Shown one piece after another: positions 35,422 through 43,619 of a stretch of DNA of 64,000 nucleotides. Below the pieces are notes generated by a model. That model had not been told where the DNA came from, did not search any database, and was given only the letters and a program-made list of their open reading frames with translations. Source of the stretch: Desulfobulbaceae bacterium (GTDB taxonomy: Bacteria > Desulfobacterota > Desulfobulbia > Desulfobulbales > Desulfobulbaceae); the NCBI GenBank assembly GCA_012744275.1, contig JAAYIE010000008.1, forward strand, positions 20,026-84,025. The letters are read 5' to 3'. Made by a program: the position numbers and the translations under genes. Every line of letters begins with the position of its first letter. Positions within the stretch are counted from its first letter, which is position 1.

Positions 35422-36153
35422 ATGACCCGCAAACACAACCGGGCAGCACAATCGACCCTACTCAACTCTGGTATACGACGCACAGCGCAAGATGTAGCTC
35501 CAGACGTTTTTGCAATTGAACGCGGTCTGCTTGCCCAAGGGGTGAGTCCGGTGGCCGGTGTGGATGAGGCCGGACGAGGCCCTTTGGCCGGGCCAGTGGT
35601 GGCAGCCTGCGTTATCCTGCCCGAACACTGCGAGCACCACATCTTTCGTGATTCCAAAAAGCTTACTGAAAAATCACGCAAATCGCTGGCAGATGTACTT
35701 CATGAAAACGGCGCTACGTTCGGCCTTGGTTTGGCCCAGCCAGAAGAAATCGATACAGTTAACATTCTGCAGGCATCCCTTCTTGCCATGAAGCGGGCCG
35801 TAGAAGCCTGCGCCCAAAAAAATAACGGCATCCTCCCTGCCTGCCTGCTGGTGGACGGTACTTTTCCCATACCTTTGGCTACAACACAGCAAACCCTGAT
35901 TCGCGGCGAATCGCAAAGCGCCTCCATCGCCGCAGCCTCCATCTTGGCCAAGGTGCACAGAGATCAGCTCATGCAGACCCTGCACGAACAGTATCCCTGT
36001 TACAATTGGCAGCAGAACAAGGGCTACCCGACCAGAGCACACAAACAGGCCATTGCTCAGTATGGTCCCTGCCCGCAACACCGTAAGAGTTTTAAGGGGG
36101 TACGAGAACACGTCGACTTTTCTGGCTACGCCAAGGAGTCACACGTGGGGTAA
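35422..36153 (+). CDS. rnhB: Ribonuclease HII
   Basis: Cuts RNA in RNA/DNA hybrids and single ribonucleotides in DNA. The 243-residue protein has an N-terminal extension of about 40 residues before the catalytic VAGVDEAGRGPLAGPVVAACVIL. DSKKLTEKSR, LVDGTFPIP and ESQSASIAAASILAKVHRD supply the other acidic and basic active-site residues. The stop codon at 36151-36153 lies inside a GTGGGGTAA that is probably linked to translation of the following yraN frame. Confidence 0.95.
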   Translation: MTRKHNRAAQSTLLNSGIRRTAQDVAPDVFAIERGLLAQGVSPVAGVDEAGRGPLAGPVVAACVILPEHCEHHIFRDSKKLTEKSRKSLADVLHENGATFGLGLAQPEEIDTVNILQASLLAMKRAVEACAQKNNGILPACLLVDGTFPIPLATTQQTLIRGESQSASIAAASILAKVHRDQLMQTLHEQYPCYNWQQNKGYPTRAHKQAIAQYGPCPQHRKSFKGVREHVDFSGYAKESHVG

Positions 36154-36176
36154 GAAAAACTGAGGCAAAATCTTCC

Positions 36177-36536
36177 CTGACTGCCGGCCGCACTGGCGAA
36201 GAGGCAGCAGCACGGTATCTGCAAAAACTCGGCTACCGCATTCTAGCCCGCAACTACCGCAGGCGCTTTGCCGAAATCGATATTATTGCCCTCCATGAGG
36301 AAGCACTGGTTTTCGTCGAGGTGAAGACCCGCAGATCCATTACGTTCGGCGCACCTGTTGAGGCGGTGAATGCGGCAAAGCAACGCCGCTTGTCAAAAAT
36401 AGCACTGGATTATATGATGCGACAAGGTCTTGCCGGACATTGCGCCCGTTTCGATGTGGTCAGCATCCTTCTTGATGGCAAGGGCACTGTTGAGCGCATT
36501 GAACTCTTAAAAAACGCCTTTGACAGTACAGATTAA
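36177..36536 (+). CDS. yraN: YraN/UPF0102 endonuclease-like protein, start codon unclear
   Basis: A small restriction-endonuclease-fold protein. The frame encodes the full family pattern (TGRTGEEAAARYLQKLGYRILARNYRRR, FAEIDIIALHEEALVFVEVKTRR with the nuclease-like D...EVK residues, FGAPVEAVNAAKQRRL). It is open from 36096 to the stop at 36536, but contains no ATG, GTG or TTG before GTG 36321, which is far inside the conserved domain. The coordinate given is the CTG at 36177, the nearest near-cognate codon to the expected N-terminus. An AAGGAG at 36133-36138 lies before a GTG (36145) in the rnhB frame. One extra G in the GGGG run would put that GTG in frame. An assembly error is possible. Confidence 0.7.
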   Translation: MTAGRTGEEAAARYLQKLGYRILARNYRRRFAEIDIIALHEEALVFVEVKTRRSITFGAPVEAVNAAKQRRLSKIALDYMMRQGLAGHCARFDVVSILLDGKGTVERIELLKNAFDSTD

Positions 36537-36537
36537 C

Positions 36538-37572
36538 ATGCACACTACTGCACGTTCCGCACAACCGCTGCTCATTACCATGGGCTGCCCGGCAGGTATC
36601 GGGCCAGAGATCATCGTCCGCCTGTTTGCCGGAGATAGCATCTGGCGGCCCGAACCTGCTTACCCGGTGGCCGTGGTGGGCGATATAAAAACCCTTGGAC
36701 GCGCCGCACGAACTCTTGGTGCGGATGTTCGGTTTGCCGCCTGGCAGCCCGGCCAAAACCTGACTGCAGGGCAAATAGCGGTGCTGCAGGTGGACAATCC
36801 CGGCACTGACAAACTGCAGTGGGGCCAGCCAACCGCGGTCTGTGGCCAAGCCACAGCCAGCTACATTGAAACTGCGGTGAGCCTGATCTTAGCAGGCCAA
36901 GCCTCGGCGCTCATCACCTGCCCCATCAGCAAATTCAGTCTCCAGCAGGCGGGTTATGCCTATCCCGGCCACACGGAAATGCTTGCCGCCCTGACCGGTG
37001 CAGACCGGGTGCACATGATGATGGCTGGGCCACGTCTTAAGGTGGTACTGGTCACCATCCATGAAGCTCTGAAAGATGTTCCTGCTCTATTACGGCCAGA
37101 AGCTATCAGCGCCTGCATACATGAAACCCATGCCAGTCTTGTGCGGGACTTTGGCTGCACCAGACCGCGCATTGCCGTTGCCGCTCTCAACCCGCACGGT
37201 GGCGAACAGGGCTTGTTCGGCGACGAGGAAGCGCGCATCATCACGCCTGCAATTGATGCAGTTCGCAATGAACTGCCACAGGCAGAGCTGAGCGGGCCCT
37301 GGCCACCCGACAGCGTCTTTTACCAAGCCGTCCAAGGCAAGTTTGATGTGGTCATCACCATGTACCATGATCAGGGCCTTATCCCCTTTAAACTGCTTCA
37401 CTTTAAGGACGGCGTCAATGTGACCTTGGGTTTGCCCATTATTCGCACTTCGGTGGATCACGGCACCGCCTACGATATTGCCGGCAAGGGTTTGGCCAAT
37501 GCAGACAGTCTGGCGGCAGCACTTGACCTAGCCCGCACCATGGCCTCAAACAGGAGTGCCCATGAAGGCTGA
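36538..37572 (+). CDS. pdxA: 4-hydroxythreonine-4-phosphate dehydrogenase
   Basis: An NAD-dependent enzyme in pyridoxal-phosphate synthesis that oxidises and decarboxylates 4-hydroxythreonine phosphate. ATG 36538, one base after the yraN stop, is preferred to the TTG 18 bases upstream. The 344-residue protein has MGCPAGIGPEII, ITCPISK, the metal-binding His in PGHTEMLA, NPHGGEQGLFGDEE, TMYHDQGLIPFKLLHF and RTSVDHGTAYDIAGKGLAN. All are family hallmarks. It overlaps the tmk region by a few bases, consistent with one operon. Confidence 0.95.
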   Translation: MHTTARSAQPLLITMGCPAGIGPEIIVRLFAGDSIWRPEPAYPVAVVGDIKTLGRAARTLGADVRFAAWQPGQNLTAGQIAVLQVDNPGTDKLQWGQPTAVCGQATASYIETAVSLILAGQASALITCPISKFSLQQAGYAYPGHTEMLAALTGADRVHMMMAGPRLKVVLVTIHEALKDVPALLRPEAISACIHETHASLVRDFGCTRPRIAVAALNPHGGEQGLFGDEEARIITPAIDAVRNELPQAELSGPWPPDSVFYQAVQGKFDVVITMYHDQGLIPFKLLHFKDGVNVTLGLPIIRTSVDHGTAYDIAGKGLANADSLAAALDLARTMASNRSAHEG

Positions 37573-38209
37573 CAGCATGCGGCAAGGTTTACTGATCGCC
37601 TTTGAAGGTATTGACGGCTCCGGTAAGTCGAGCCACCTGAGGCTCCTTGCCGCCTTCCTGCGTGAACAGGGGCACTGTGTAGTGGAGACCAGAGAGCCTT
37701 CCAATGGCGTCCACGGCAGGCGTATCCGATCTCTCTTCAGTCAAAGGAAACTGCTCAGCCGGGAAGAGGAACTGGAGCTTTTCCTGCTTGATCGCCAAGA
37801 CCATGTTCGTGAATGCATCAACCCGGCTCTGGCCACTGGCCAAATCGTTCTCACCGATCGCTATTATTTCTCCACCGCCGCGTACCAGGGCGCTGCAGGC
37901 ATGGACGTGGCCACCATTTTTGCCCAAAACAGCTTTGCCCCGGAACCGGATCTAGTGCTTCTCCTGCAGGTACCGCCAGAAGAAGGAGTGCGCCGCATCC
38001 GCGAACAGCGCCGGGAGCGGCCCAATGACTTTGAACAGGAGGACCAGCTCATCAAGGTGGACAGGCTTTTTGCCTCCTTTCCCCATGCCTATATCAAACG
38101 GATTGACAGCACAGCCGAGCGCCAGGATGTGCAGGAAAAAATTCGCGAACTGGTGAGTGAACTCTGCCATATTAGAGGGTTCAAGGGAGAGACATGTCGA
38201 CAATCATGA
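37562..38209 (+). CDS. tmk: Thymidylate kinase
   Basis: Phosphorylates dTMP to dTDP. ATG 37562 follows an AGGAG site inside the end of pdxA. The 215-residue protein has the P-loop FEGIDGSGKSSHLRLL (about 13-28), the DR(Y/H) motif in VLTDRYYFSTAAYQGA, and a LID region with EQRRERPNDFEQED. Overlap with pdxA and with the TPR gene (16 bases) indicates a translationally coupled operon. Confidence 0.95.
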   Translation: MKADSMRQGLLIAFEGIDGSGKSSHLRLLAAFLREQGHCVVETREPSNGVHGRRIRSLFSQRKLLSREEELELFLLDRQDHVRECINPALATGQIVLTDRYYFSTAAYQGAAGMDVATIFAQNSFAPEPDLVLLLQVPPEEGVRRIREQRRERPNDFEQEDQLIKVDRLFASFPHAYIKRIDSTAERQDVQEKIRELVSELCHIRGFKGETCRQS

Positions 38210-39972
38210 GCCGCATCCGCACTTTCTCCCTTGCTATCCTGTTGATCTTTCTGACTCTCTGGCTGGGAGCCTGTCAGCCCGTGGCAAATACCGCCCGAAT
38301 TACAGCCAATGAGCCCAAAAGCCTTTCCCAGCAACTTGGCCAGGCAGGAGCTGTGGATACCGATTTTGCCTGTTCCTATTTCTACTTCCTGTGGGGGCGT
38401 AATGCCGAACTGCGGCTGCAGTTTGACGAGGCGCTGGAGGCCTACGAGAAGGCGGTTATCTGTGATGACAAGGCCACTTACGCCCAGGACAAAGTGCCCA
38501 TGCTGCTGCTCCGGCTGGATCGTGCCGCAGAGGCAGCCCAGTGGCTTGACCAGTATCTCACCAAAAATCCGGATAATGTGAACATGCGCATGCTCTATGC
38601 CCGTATCCTCCTGGGACAGCAGAACACAGATGCAGCGCTACAGCAATACCAGCACATTCTCGAAAGCCATCCCGACGATCCGGCAATCATCCTGCCGCTT
38701 GCGGAAATGTACCTTGCCAGCGGTCATGCCAATCAGGCCCGCCGCATATTGAACAAAACGCTGGAGCTTGAACCCCAGTCCTACCAGGCCCATGTCCTTA
38801 TGGCCCGGCTCCAACGCAACGAAAACAAGATCGAAGAGGCCAAGACCCACTACGGACAGGCCCTGGCGCTGAACTGGTCTGCCGAATTGCAGAGTGAAGA
38901 GGCAGAGCTGTTTGTGCAACAGAAGGACTTTGCCCAGGCGGAAGCCATGTACCGGGATATTATCGACCGGGAGGAGCAGAACGAAAATGCCTACCTCGGC
39001 CTGATCCGCCTTTTGCTGCAACAGGAAAAGGACGATATTGCCCTGCAGGAGCTGCACAACCTGCGCCAAGTAGCGGACAAACCCCTGTGGGTGGATATCG
39101 CCATCGCCAGGCTGTATATCAAGCAGCATAAATATCAAGAGGGGCGTATTCTGCTGGAGCAGATGCTCAACCGCGACAACGTCAGCGAGGCCCGCTATTT
39201 GCTCGCACTGCTGCTGCAACAGGAAAAAAAATATGAAGAGGCTCTGCGGCAGGTACGGCTGATTGATAACAGGGCGCCGGAATACGCAGATGCCCTCGGC
39301 CTCATGGTCAGCCTTTACAAGGAACTCAACCGGGTAGATGATGCGGTACTGTTTCTGGAGCGCAACATTGCCAGCCCCATCACCAGGCATCCTGCCATGT
39401 ATCCGCTCCTGGCCTCGTTACATGATAGCCAGGCCCGCCCTACCATGGGCCGCAGGGTGCTTGAACAAGGCATCGCGCATTATCCCGAAGATGAAGATCT
39501 TCTCTACGCCTACGGTCTTTTTCTGGAAGAAAAGGGACAGCATGCCGCAGCCCTGTCCGCCATGGAAAAACTTGTGGCCATCAACCCACAAAACGCCGCG
39601 GCCCTGAACTTTGTCGGCTATAGCTGGGCCGAAAAAAATATCAACCTGGAAAAAGCCTTGGATTATTTGCTCCAGGCCACCGGTCTCAAACCGGACAACG
39701 GCTATATCCGTGACAGTCTCGGCTGGGTCCTATACAAGCTGGGCAGACTGGACGAAGCCATAAGCGAACTGGAAAAGGCCAGCCAACAGACGCAGGAAGA
39801 CCTGGCTATCCAAGAACATCTGGCCGAAGTGTATCTTGCCGCGGGTAAACGCGAGGCTGCCCTGACCGTCTACAAACAGCTGCTCAGAGCCTACATTGAC
39901 AGCCAAAACGATACTGCGCGCCAAAAGGTGCTGGAGCTCATCTATTCCATCGAACAGCAAGAAACCCCATGA
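38194..39972 (+). CDS. TPR-repeat lipoprotein
   Basis: A 592-residue envelope protein with a good AAGGGAGA ribosome site. The N-terminal hydrophobic stretch ends in the lipobox LGAC (Cys at about 27). The rest is a solenoid of roughly a dozen tetratricopeptide repeats, for example EYFLW.. AELRLQFDEALEAYEKAV, QHILESHPDDPAIILPLAEMYLASGHANQARRILNKTLELEP and AISELEKASQQTQEDLAIQEHLAEVYLAAGKREAALTVYKQL. Such lipoproteins act as protein-protein scaffolds, often in outer-membrane assembly or secretion; the partner is unknown. The stop overlaps the next lipoprotein start (ATGA), suggesting a paired function. Confidence 0.88.
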   Translation: MSTIMSRIRTFSLAILLIFLTLWLGACQPVANTARITANEPKSLSQQLGQAGAVDTDFACSYFYFLWGRNAELRLQFDEALEAYEKAVICDDKATYAQDKVPMLLLRLDRAAEAAQWLDQYLTKNPDNVNMRMLYARILLGQQNTDAALQQYQHILESHPDDPAIILPLAEMYLASGHANQARRILNKTLELEPQSYQAHVLMARLQRNENKIEEAKTHYGQALALNWSAELQSEEAELFVQQKDFAQAEAMYRDIIDREEQNENAYLGLIRLLLQQEKDDIALQELHNLRQVADKPLWVDIAIARLYIKQHKYQEGRILLEQMLNRDNVSEARYLLALLLQQEKKYEEALRQVRLIDNRAPEYADALGLMVSLYKELNRVDDAVLFLERNIASPITRHPAMYPLLASLHDSQARPTMGRRVLEQGIAHYPEDEDLLYAYGLFLEEKGQHAAALSAMEKLVAINPQNAAALNFVGYSWAEKNINLEKALDYLLQATGLKPDNGYIRDSLGWVLYKLGRLDEAISELEKASQQTQEDLAIQEHLAEVYLAAGKREAALTVYKQLLRAYIDSQNDTARQKVLELIYSIEQQETP

Positions 39973-40787
39973 AATCCTTCCTTTTCCGGTGTCTGACCAA
40001 ATACTTGCCATACGCCCTGCTGCTCACCCTGTTGACCGCCTGCAGTGGAATACAACTCCCTAAAACCAGTCCACTGCCCGAGCTTGAGCAACGACAGGCG
40101 CTCGCACGTCTTAAGGCCCTCGTCAATGAACCACAGCCGCCCTCGGTGGAAACAAGCTATGATCTTTCCTGGGATATCCTGGGTCAAAGCGGGCGGATGG
40201 AGGCTCTACTGCAGATAGATGAGCCGGATCAGCTACGTTTCAGTACCTTCGATCCACTTGGCCGAACTCTGTACTTGGCAGTATCCGACGGCAAACTCTT
40301 CACTGTGGTGGACAATCGGGGGGCTGTGGTGCGCCGTGGCCAGATCGATGGTGCTTCCTGGCGCTCTCTTGTGCCGGAGCCTCTTGGCCTGGAAGATATG
40401 GGGCCGCTTCTTGCCGGCCGAATTGGCCCCGTAGCTTCGGGCTTGGTCAAGGCCTCGCAGAATCCGGAACAGACCGGCTACTGGTTTGTCTGGAAGGATG
40501 GTCGCGAGCTGACCCACCATGTGCTGCTGGATCGGGCGCAGGGACTTGTTGCCAGGCACCTGCTTTTAGATAAAAACGGCAAGATCCTGCTGGATGTCGT
40601 GTACCTAAGCTATGACCAAGATCGGGAAACCGGTTATTTTTGGCCTAAAAACACAGAGGTGAGCGGCAGCCTCGTTAAGGGAAAACTGGTTCTGGAACGA
40701 AGCGGCCCACTCTCTTTTGATCCTTTGCCGGTCTCGGTTTTTTATCTGGACATACCGCCGCATTTCAAAGTGGAGCAGCTCCGCTGA
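39969..40787 (+). CDS. LolB-like / DUF4292-type lipoprotein
   Basis: A 272-residue probable outer-membrane lipoprotein with signal peptide and lipobox LLTAC (Cys25). The mature part resembles the LolB/LppX half-barrel fold: TSYDLSWDILGQSGRMEALLQIDEPDQLRFSTFDPLGRTLYLAVSDGKLFTVVDNRG, then a helical span and further strands. It may take part in lipoprotein or lipid transfer to the outer membrane, an inference from fold resemblance. It is coupled to the TPR lipoprotein by a four-base overlap. Confidence 0.78.
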   Translation: MKSFLFRCLTKYLPYALLLTLLTACSGIQLPKTSPLPELEQRQALARLKALVNEPQPPSVETSYDLSWDILGQSGRMEALLQIDEPDQLRFSTFDPLGRTLYLAVSDGKLFTVVDNRGAVVRRGQIDGASWRSLVPEPLGLEDMGPLLAGRIGPVASGLVKASQNPEQTGYWFVWKDGRELTHHVLLDRAQGLVARHLLLDKNGKILLDVVYLSYDQDRETGYFWPKNTEVSGSLVKGKLVLERSGPLSFDPLPVSVFYLDIPPHFKVEQLR

Positions 40788-40827
40788 CAGCAGTCCGAAG
40801 CAGGATCAAGTGTAAGTATTATCAAGG

Positions 40828-40860
40828 AGCCTTGGGACAGACCGCATCCCTGGGCTTTTG
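40828..40860 (+). terminator. Candidate terminator after the lipoprotein operon
   Basis: AGCC/GGCT (40828-40831, 40853-40856) and GGGA/TCCC (40834-40837, 40847-40850) form an interrupted stem followed by TTT. It lies between the convergent lipoprotein and selB genes. Confidence 0.5.
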
Positions 40861-40863
40861 TCT

Positions 40864-42789
40864 TCAAGTTTTGCGCAGTACCCGTTTATCCCCAATACGT
40901 AGAGTGAGCTTAATACGATCGAAGTATTCTAGAAGTGGGATGGAAAATTTACGAGTTAGACCGGTTAAGTCCTTGAAGGCCGGGGTATCGATTTCTCCCT
41001 GCTCCTTCAGTACAGCAACAAGCTGCTCCTGCATGGTGTCCAAAACATTCCTGTGAAAAAGCAGGCTGTCATTCACCCGCACCAGCACACCTCTGGCAGT
41101 GAGCAACTCAAGCATCTGCAGACTCTGTTTTTCTGGAACATCTGGAAAAAGTGCCAAGGCATCCTTCAGATTAGGAGGGGTCAGGCCGGCTTTCAGGTAG
41201 ATTCCCTCAAGCTTTTGTTCCATGGCCGCTTCATCCACCTGCAGCCGTACCACATGCCCGCTGAGGCGTACCTCGCCTCCCTCCTGGACCACTTCTCCTT
41301 TTTTACCCAGAACACTAAGTTGGTGCATAAGCAGACGCGCGTCCACTGCCGGTCGAATCTGGCTGCGCAGTTCTTCCCTTCCCATACCGTTTTTAAGGGG
41401 ATTTCTCCGATGAAACGCTGCCAAAGCTGCAAGGATGCGTTCCTGGACAAGCCGGGTTACAGATGCGGCCAGCATACGTTGGGTGTCACTGTCCACCACT
41501 ACTACTGCACCGGTTGAAATCGGATGTTGCAGCAGCCTCTGTAGGCGTTTGCCGTAGTTGCCGCTACGGGCTGCCAGCTGCACTATGTCCAGGCCATGCA
41601 AACCACTTTCCTCAAGAAGTTGCAGAACAATCGCTTCCTGCTCCTCTCCGGCATACACAGCCAAAGCCTGGGCTGCCTTGGCGCAGTCCGCCTCGCTTAA
41701 GCGCTTCCGTTTCCTGGGCGCAATACTGAGCAGGCGACCGCCGCCGATAGTTGCAGCAGGCGAATAGCTGCGCACCACAAAACGGTCACCCGGCCAGGCC
41801 GCTGCTTTGTGCTGAAGAATGAGCTGGGCATAGCCTTGCTCGCCGGGCGCCAGCGCATCTGCCTGCAACAGTGAAACCCGGCCAGTAATCTCACGTGTAC
41901 CCACATGTACCCGCACCTGACTGCGATGCTTTAATGGCTTGGTAGCAGAGGCCAACACCTGCAGTTCCACATCGAAGATACCCGAAGCCACCATGGCACC
42001 TGGGCTGGCAGCCATATCACCCCGATTAATCTGCTCTTTTTCAACCCCCTGCAGGTTGATGGCGGTGCGATGGCCGGCCTCAACCAGCTTCTCCTCTTGG
42101 CCGTGCACCTGCATGCCCCGAATTTTTGCGGTTAACCCGCCGGGATAAAAAGTGAGATCAGCCCCGGTCTCAATGCGACCGCTTAGTGCGGTACCAGTAA
42201 TAATAGTGCCAAATCCTTTCATGGAAAATACCCGGTCAACGGGCAGGCGGAAGGGGCCAAACTCATCCTGGCGCGGCAGTGCCGCCACCTTGGCGGCAAG
42301 GGCGCTGCGCACTGCATCCATACCCTCACCACTGATAGAGTCCACCGTCAGCACCGGTGCTGCTGCAAGAAAACTGTCGGCAAAAAACTCGCGCAGCTCC
42401 TCCTCCACCATCTCCAACCAGTCGGGTTCCACCAGATCCTTTTTGGTCACCACAATAATTCCGTCGCGTACCCCCAGCAGGCGGCAGATCTCAAAATGCT
42501 CCTCAGTCTGGGGCATAATACCCTCATCTGCAGCTACAATAAAGGCCACCAAATCCATCCCCGCTGCCCCGGCCACCATGTTGCGGACGAATTTTTCATG
42601 ACCGGGCACATCCACAATCCCCAGCCGCTGACCACCTGGCAGATCAACACTGGCGAAACCGAGCTCAATGGTGATGCCGCGCTCCTTCTCTTCCTTGAGC
42701 CGATCGCAGTCCATTCCGGTCAGTGCCCGGATAAAGCTGGTTTTACCATGATCCACATGCCCAGCTGTGCCAAGAATTATTGCTCGCAT
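40864..42789 (-). CDS. selB: Selenocysteine-specific elongation factor SelB
   Basis: A GTPase that brings Sec-tRNA(Sec) to the ribosome at UGA codons followed by a SECIS hairpin. The 641-residue protein has the EF-Tu-like G domain (GTAGHVDHGKTSFIRALTG, DVPGHEKFVRNM, VVTKKD) and two beta-barrel domains. Domain 4 (about 370-640) has four winged helices for mRNA SECIS binding (GLHGLDIVQLAARSGNYGKRLQRLLQ, and LKEQGEIDTPAFKDLTGLTRKFSIPLLEYFDRIKLTLRIGDKRVL). The C-terminus is the classic SelB ending. Neither selA, selD nor tRNA(Sec) is in the window. It shows that this organism decodes UGA as selenocysteine, which matters for the gene at the right edge. Confidence 0.96.
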   Translation of the reverse strand: MRAIILGTAGHVDHGKTSFIRALTGMDCDRLKEEKERGITIELGFASVDLPGGQRLGIVDVPGHEKFVRNMVAGAAGMDLVAFIVAADEGIMPQTEEHFEICRLLGVRDGIIVVTKKDLVEPDWLEMVEEELREFFADSFLAAAPVLTVDSISGEGMDAVRSALAAKVAALPRQDEFGPFRLPVDRVFSMKGFGTIITGTALSGRIETGADLTFYPGGLTAKIRGMQVHGQEEKLVEAGHRTAINLQGVEKEQINRGDMAASPGAMVASGIFDVELQVLASATKPLKHRSQVRVHVGTREITGRVSLLQADALAPGEQGYAQLILQHKAAAWPGDRFVVRSYSPAATIGGGRLLSIAPRKRKRLSEADCAKAAQALAVYAGEEQEAIVLQLLEESGLHGLDIVQLAARSGNYGKRLQRLLQHPISTGAVVVVDSDTQRMLAASVTRLVQERILAALAAFHRRNPLKNGMGREELRSQIRPAVDARLLMHQLSVLGKKGEVVQEGGEVRLSGHVVRLQVDEAAMEQKLEGIYLKAGLTPPNLKDALALFPDVPEKQSLQMLELLTARGVLVRVNDSLLFHRNVLDTMQEQLVAVLKEQGEIDTPAFKDLTGLTRKFSIPLLEYFDRIKLTLRIGDKRVLRKT

Positions 42790-42844
42790 GGGGTTTCCTC
42801 CCGTCTTGAGTCATTTAATACAACAGACAATCTGTGCAAAAAGA

Positions 42845-42877
42845 AAACCGGAAGGGAAATGCATCCAGTTCCGGTTT
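42845..42877 (-). terminator. Terminator of the mrp-MBL unit
   Basis: AAACCGGAA (42845-42853) and TTCCGGTTT (42869-42877) form a 9-bp stem. On the minus strand it is followed by TCTTTTT. It lies about 30 bases past the MBL stop codon and before selB on the same strand. Confidence 0.82.
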
Positions 42878-42905
42878 CCAAATCACGCTCATCAAGAGGA
42901 GCTGA

Positions 42906-43532
42906 TTACAGGTAGGGGTTGGTTCTTGCCTCCTGACCAATAGTGGACTGCAGGCCGCCATAGCCATGACCGGGCCAGACGATGGTGTCTGCCGGCAAGG
43001 TCAAAAGCTTGGTGCGAACGCTGTCAATAAGCTGCTGCATGGAACCCTTGGGAAAATCTGTGCGCCCCACAGCGCCAACAAAAAGAGTGTCGCCGGTAAA
43101 GCAGTGTGGTGCACTGTAAAGGCTCATGCATCCGGGGGTGTGGCCTGGCGTGTGGAGTACCTGCAGTTGTTCCTCGCCGATGGCAATGGTATCACCATCC
43201 CGCACCGCCACATCCGCAGGCGGCGACTCGGGCAGACCAAGTCCGGAAAAATAACGTTTTATAGCAGAGTCGCCAAAATAGGCAATGTCCGCCTCGTGCA
43301 TGACGATTTTAGCACCAGTGGCCTTTTGCACCGCGCCATTGCCGCAGACATGATCCAGATGACCATGGGTATTGATAATATATTTGGCCTTTAGTCTTTT
43401 TTCCTGCAGACTGGCCAGGATACGGTCTTCATCTCCACCCGGATCGATTATAGCTGCCTCACTGGTTTTTTCGCATGAAACAATGTAGCAGCAAACACCC
43501 ATCATTCCGACAACGAGTTGTTGCACGTGCAT
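42906..43532 (-). CDS. MBL-fold metallohydrolase, glyoxalase II-like
   Basis: A metallo-beta-lactamase-fold hydrolase of 208 residues. ATG 43532 (MHVQQLVVGMMGVCCYIV) follows a GAGGAGG site; the open frame upstream reads through a hairpin and is not coding. The metal site is complete: THGHLDHVCG (HxHxDH), HTPGHTPGC, FTGDTLFVGAVGRTDFP and PGHGYGG. This is the short YcbL/glyoxalase-II-like group, which hydrolyses thioesters such as S-lactoylglutathione or related thiol adducts. It is cotranscribed behind mrp, separated by a perfect 19-bp hairpin. Confidence 0.92.
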   Translation of the reverse strand: MHVQQLVVGMMGVCCYIVSCEKTSEAAIIDPGGDEDRILASLQEKRLKAKYIINTHGHLDHVCGNGAVQKATGAKIVMHEADIAYFGDSAIKRYFSGLGLPESPPADVAVRDGDTIAIGEEQLQVLHTPGHTPGCMSLYSAPHCFTGDTLFVGAVGRTDFPKGSMQQLIDSVRTKLLTLPADTIVWPGHGYGGLQSTIGQEARTNPYL

Positions 43533-43563
43533 GCCGTGTTTTCCTCCTCTGGAAGATCTTTTG

Positions 43564-43609
43564 TGCCAGTCAATCTGCTCAGCCCCAAGCCTGAGCAGAT
43601 TGACTGGCA
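43564..43609. other. Perfect 19-bp inverted repeat between mrp and the MBL gene
   Basis: Arms 43564-43582 and 43591-43609 are exactly complementary, with an 8-base loop. On the minus strand, where both flanking genes lie, there is no U tract after the stem. On the plus strand a run of six T follows at 43615-43620, but that overlaps the mrp stop codon. It may be an RNA processing or stability element that sets the MBL level, or a terminator for antisense transcription. Confidence 0.7.
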
Positions 43610-43619
43610 ACAACCTTTT

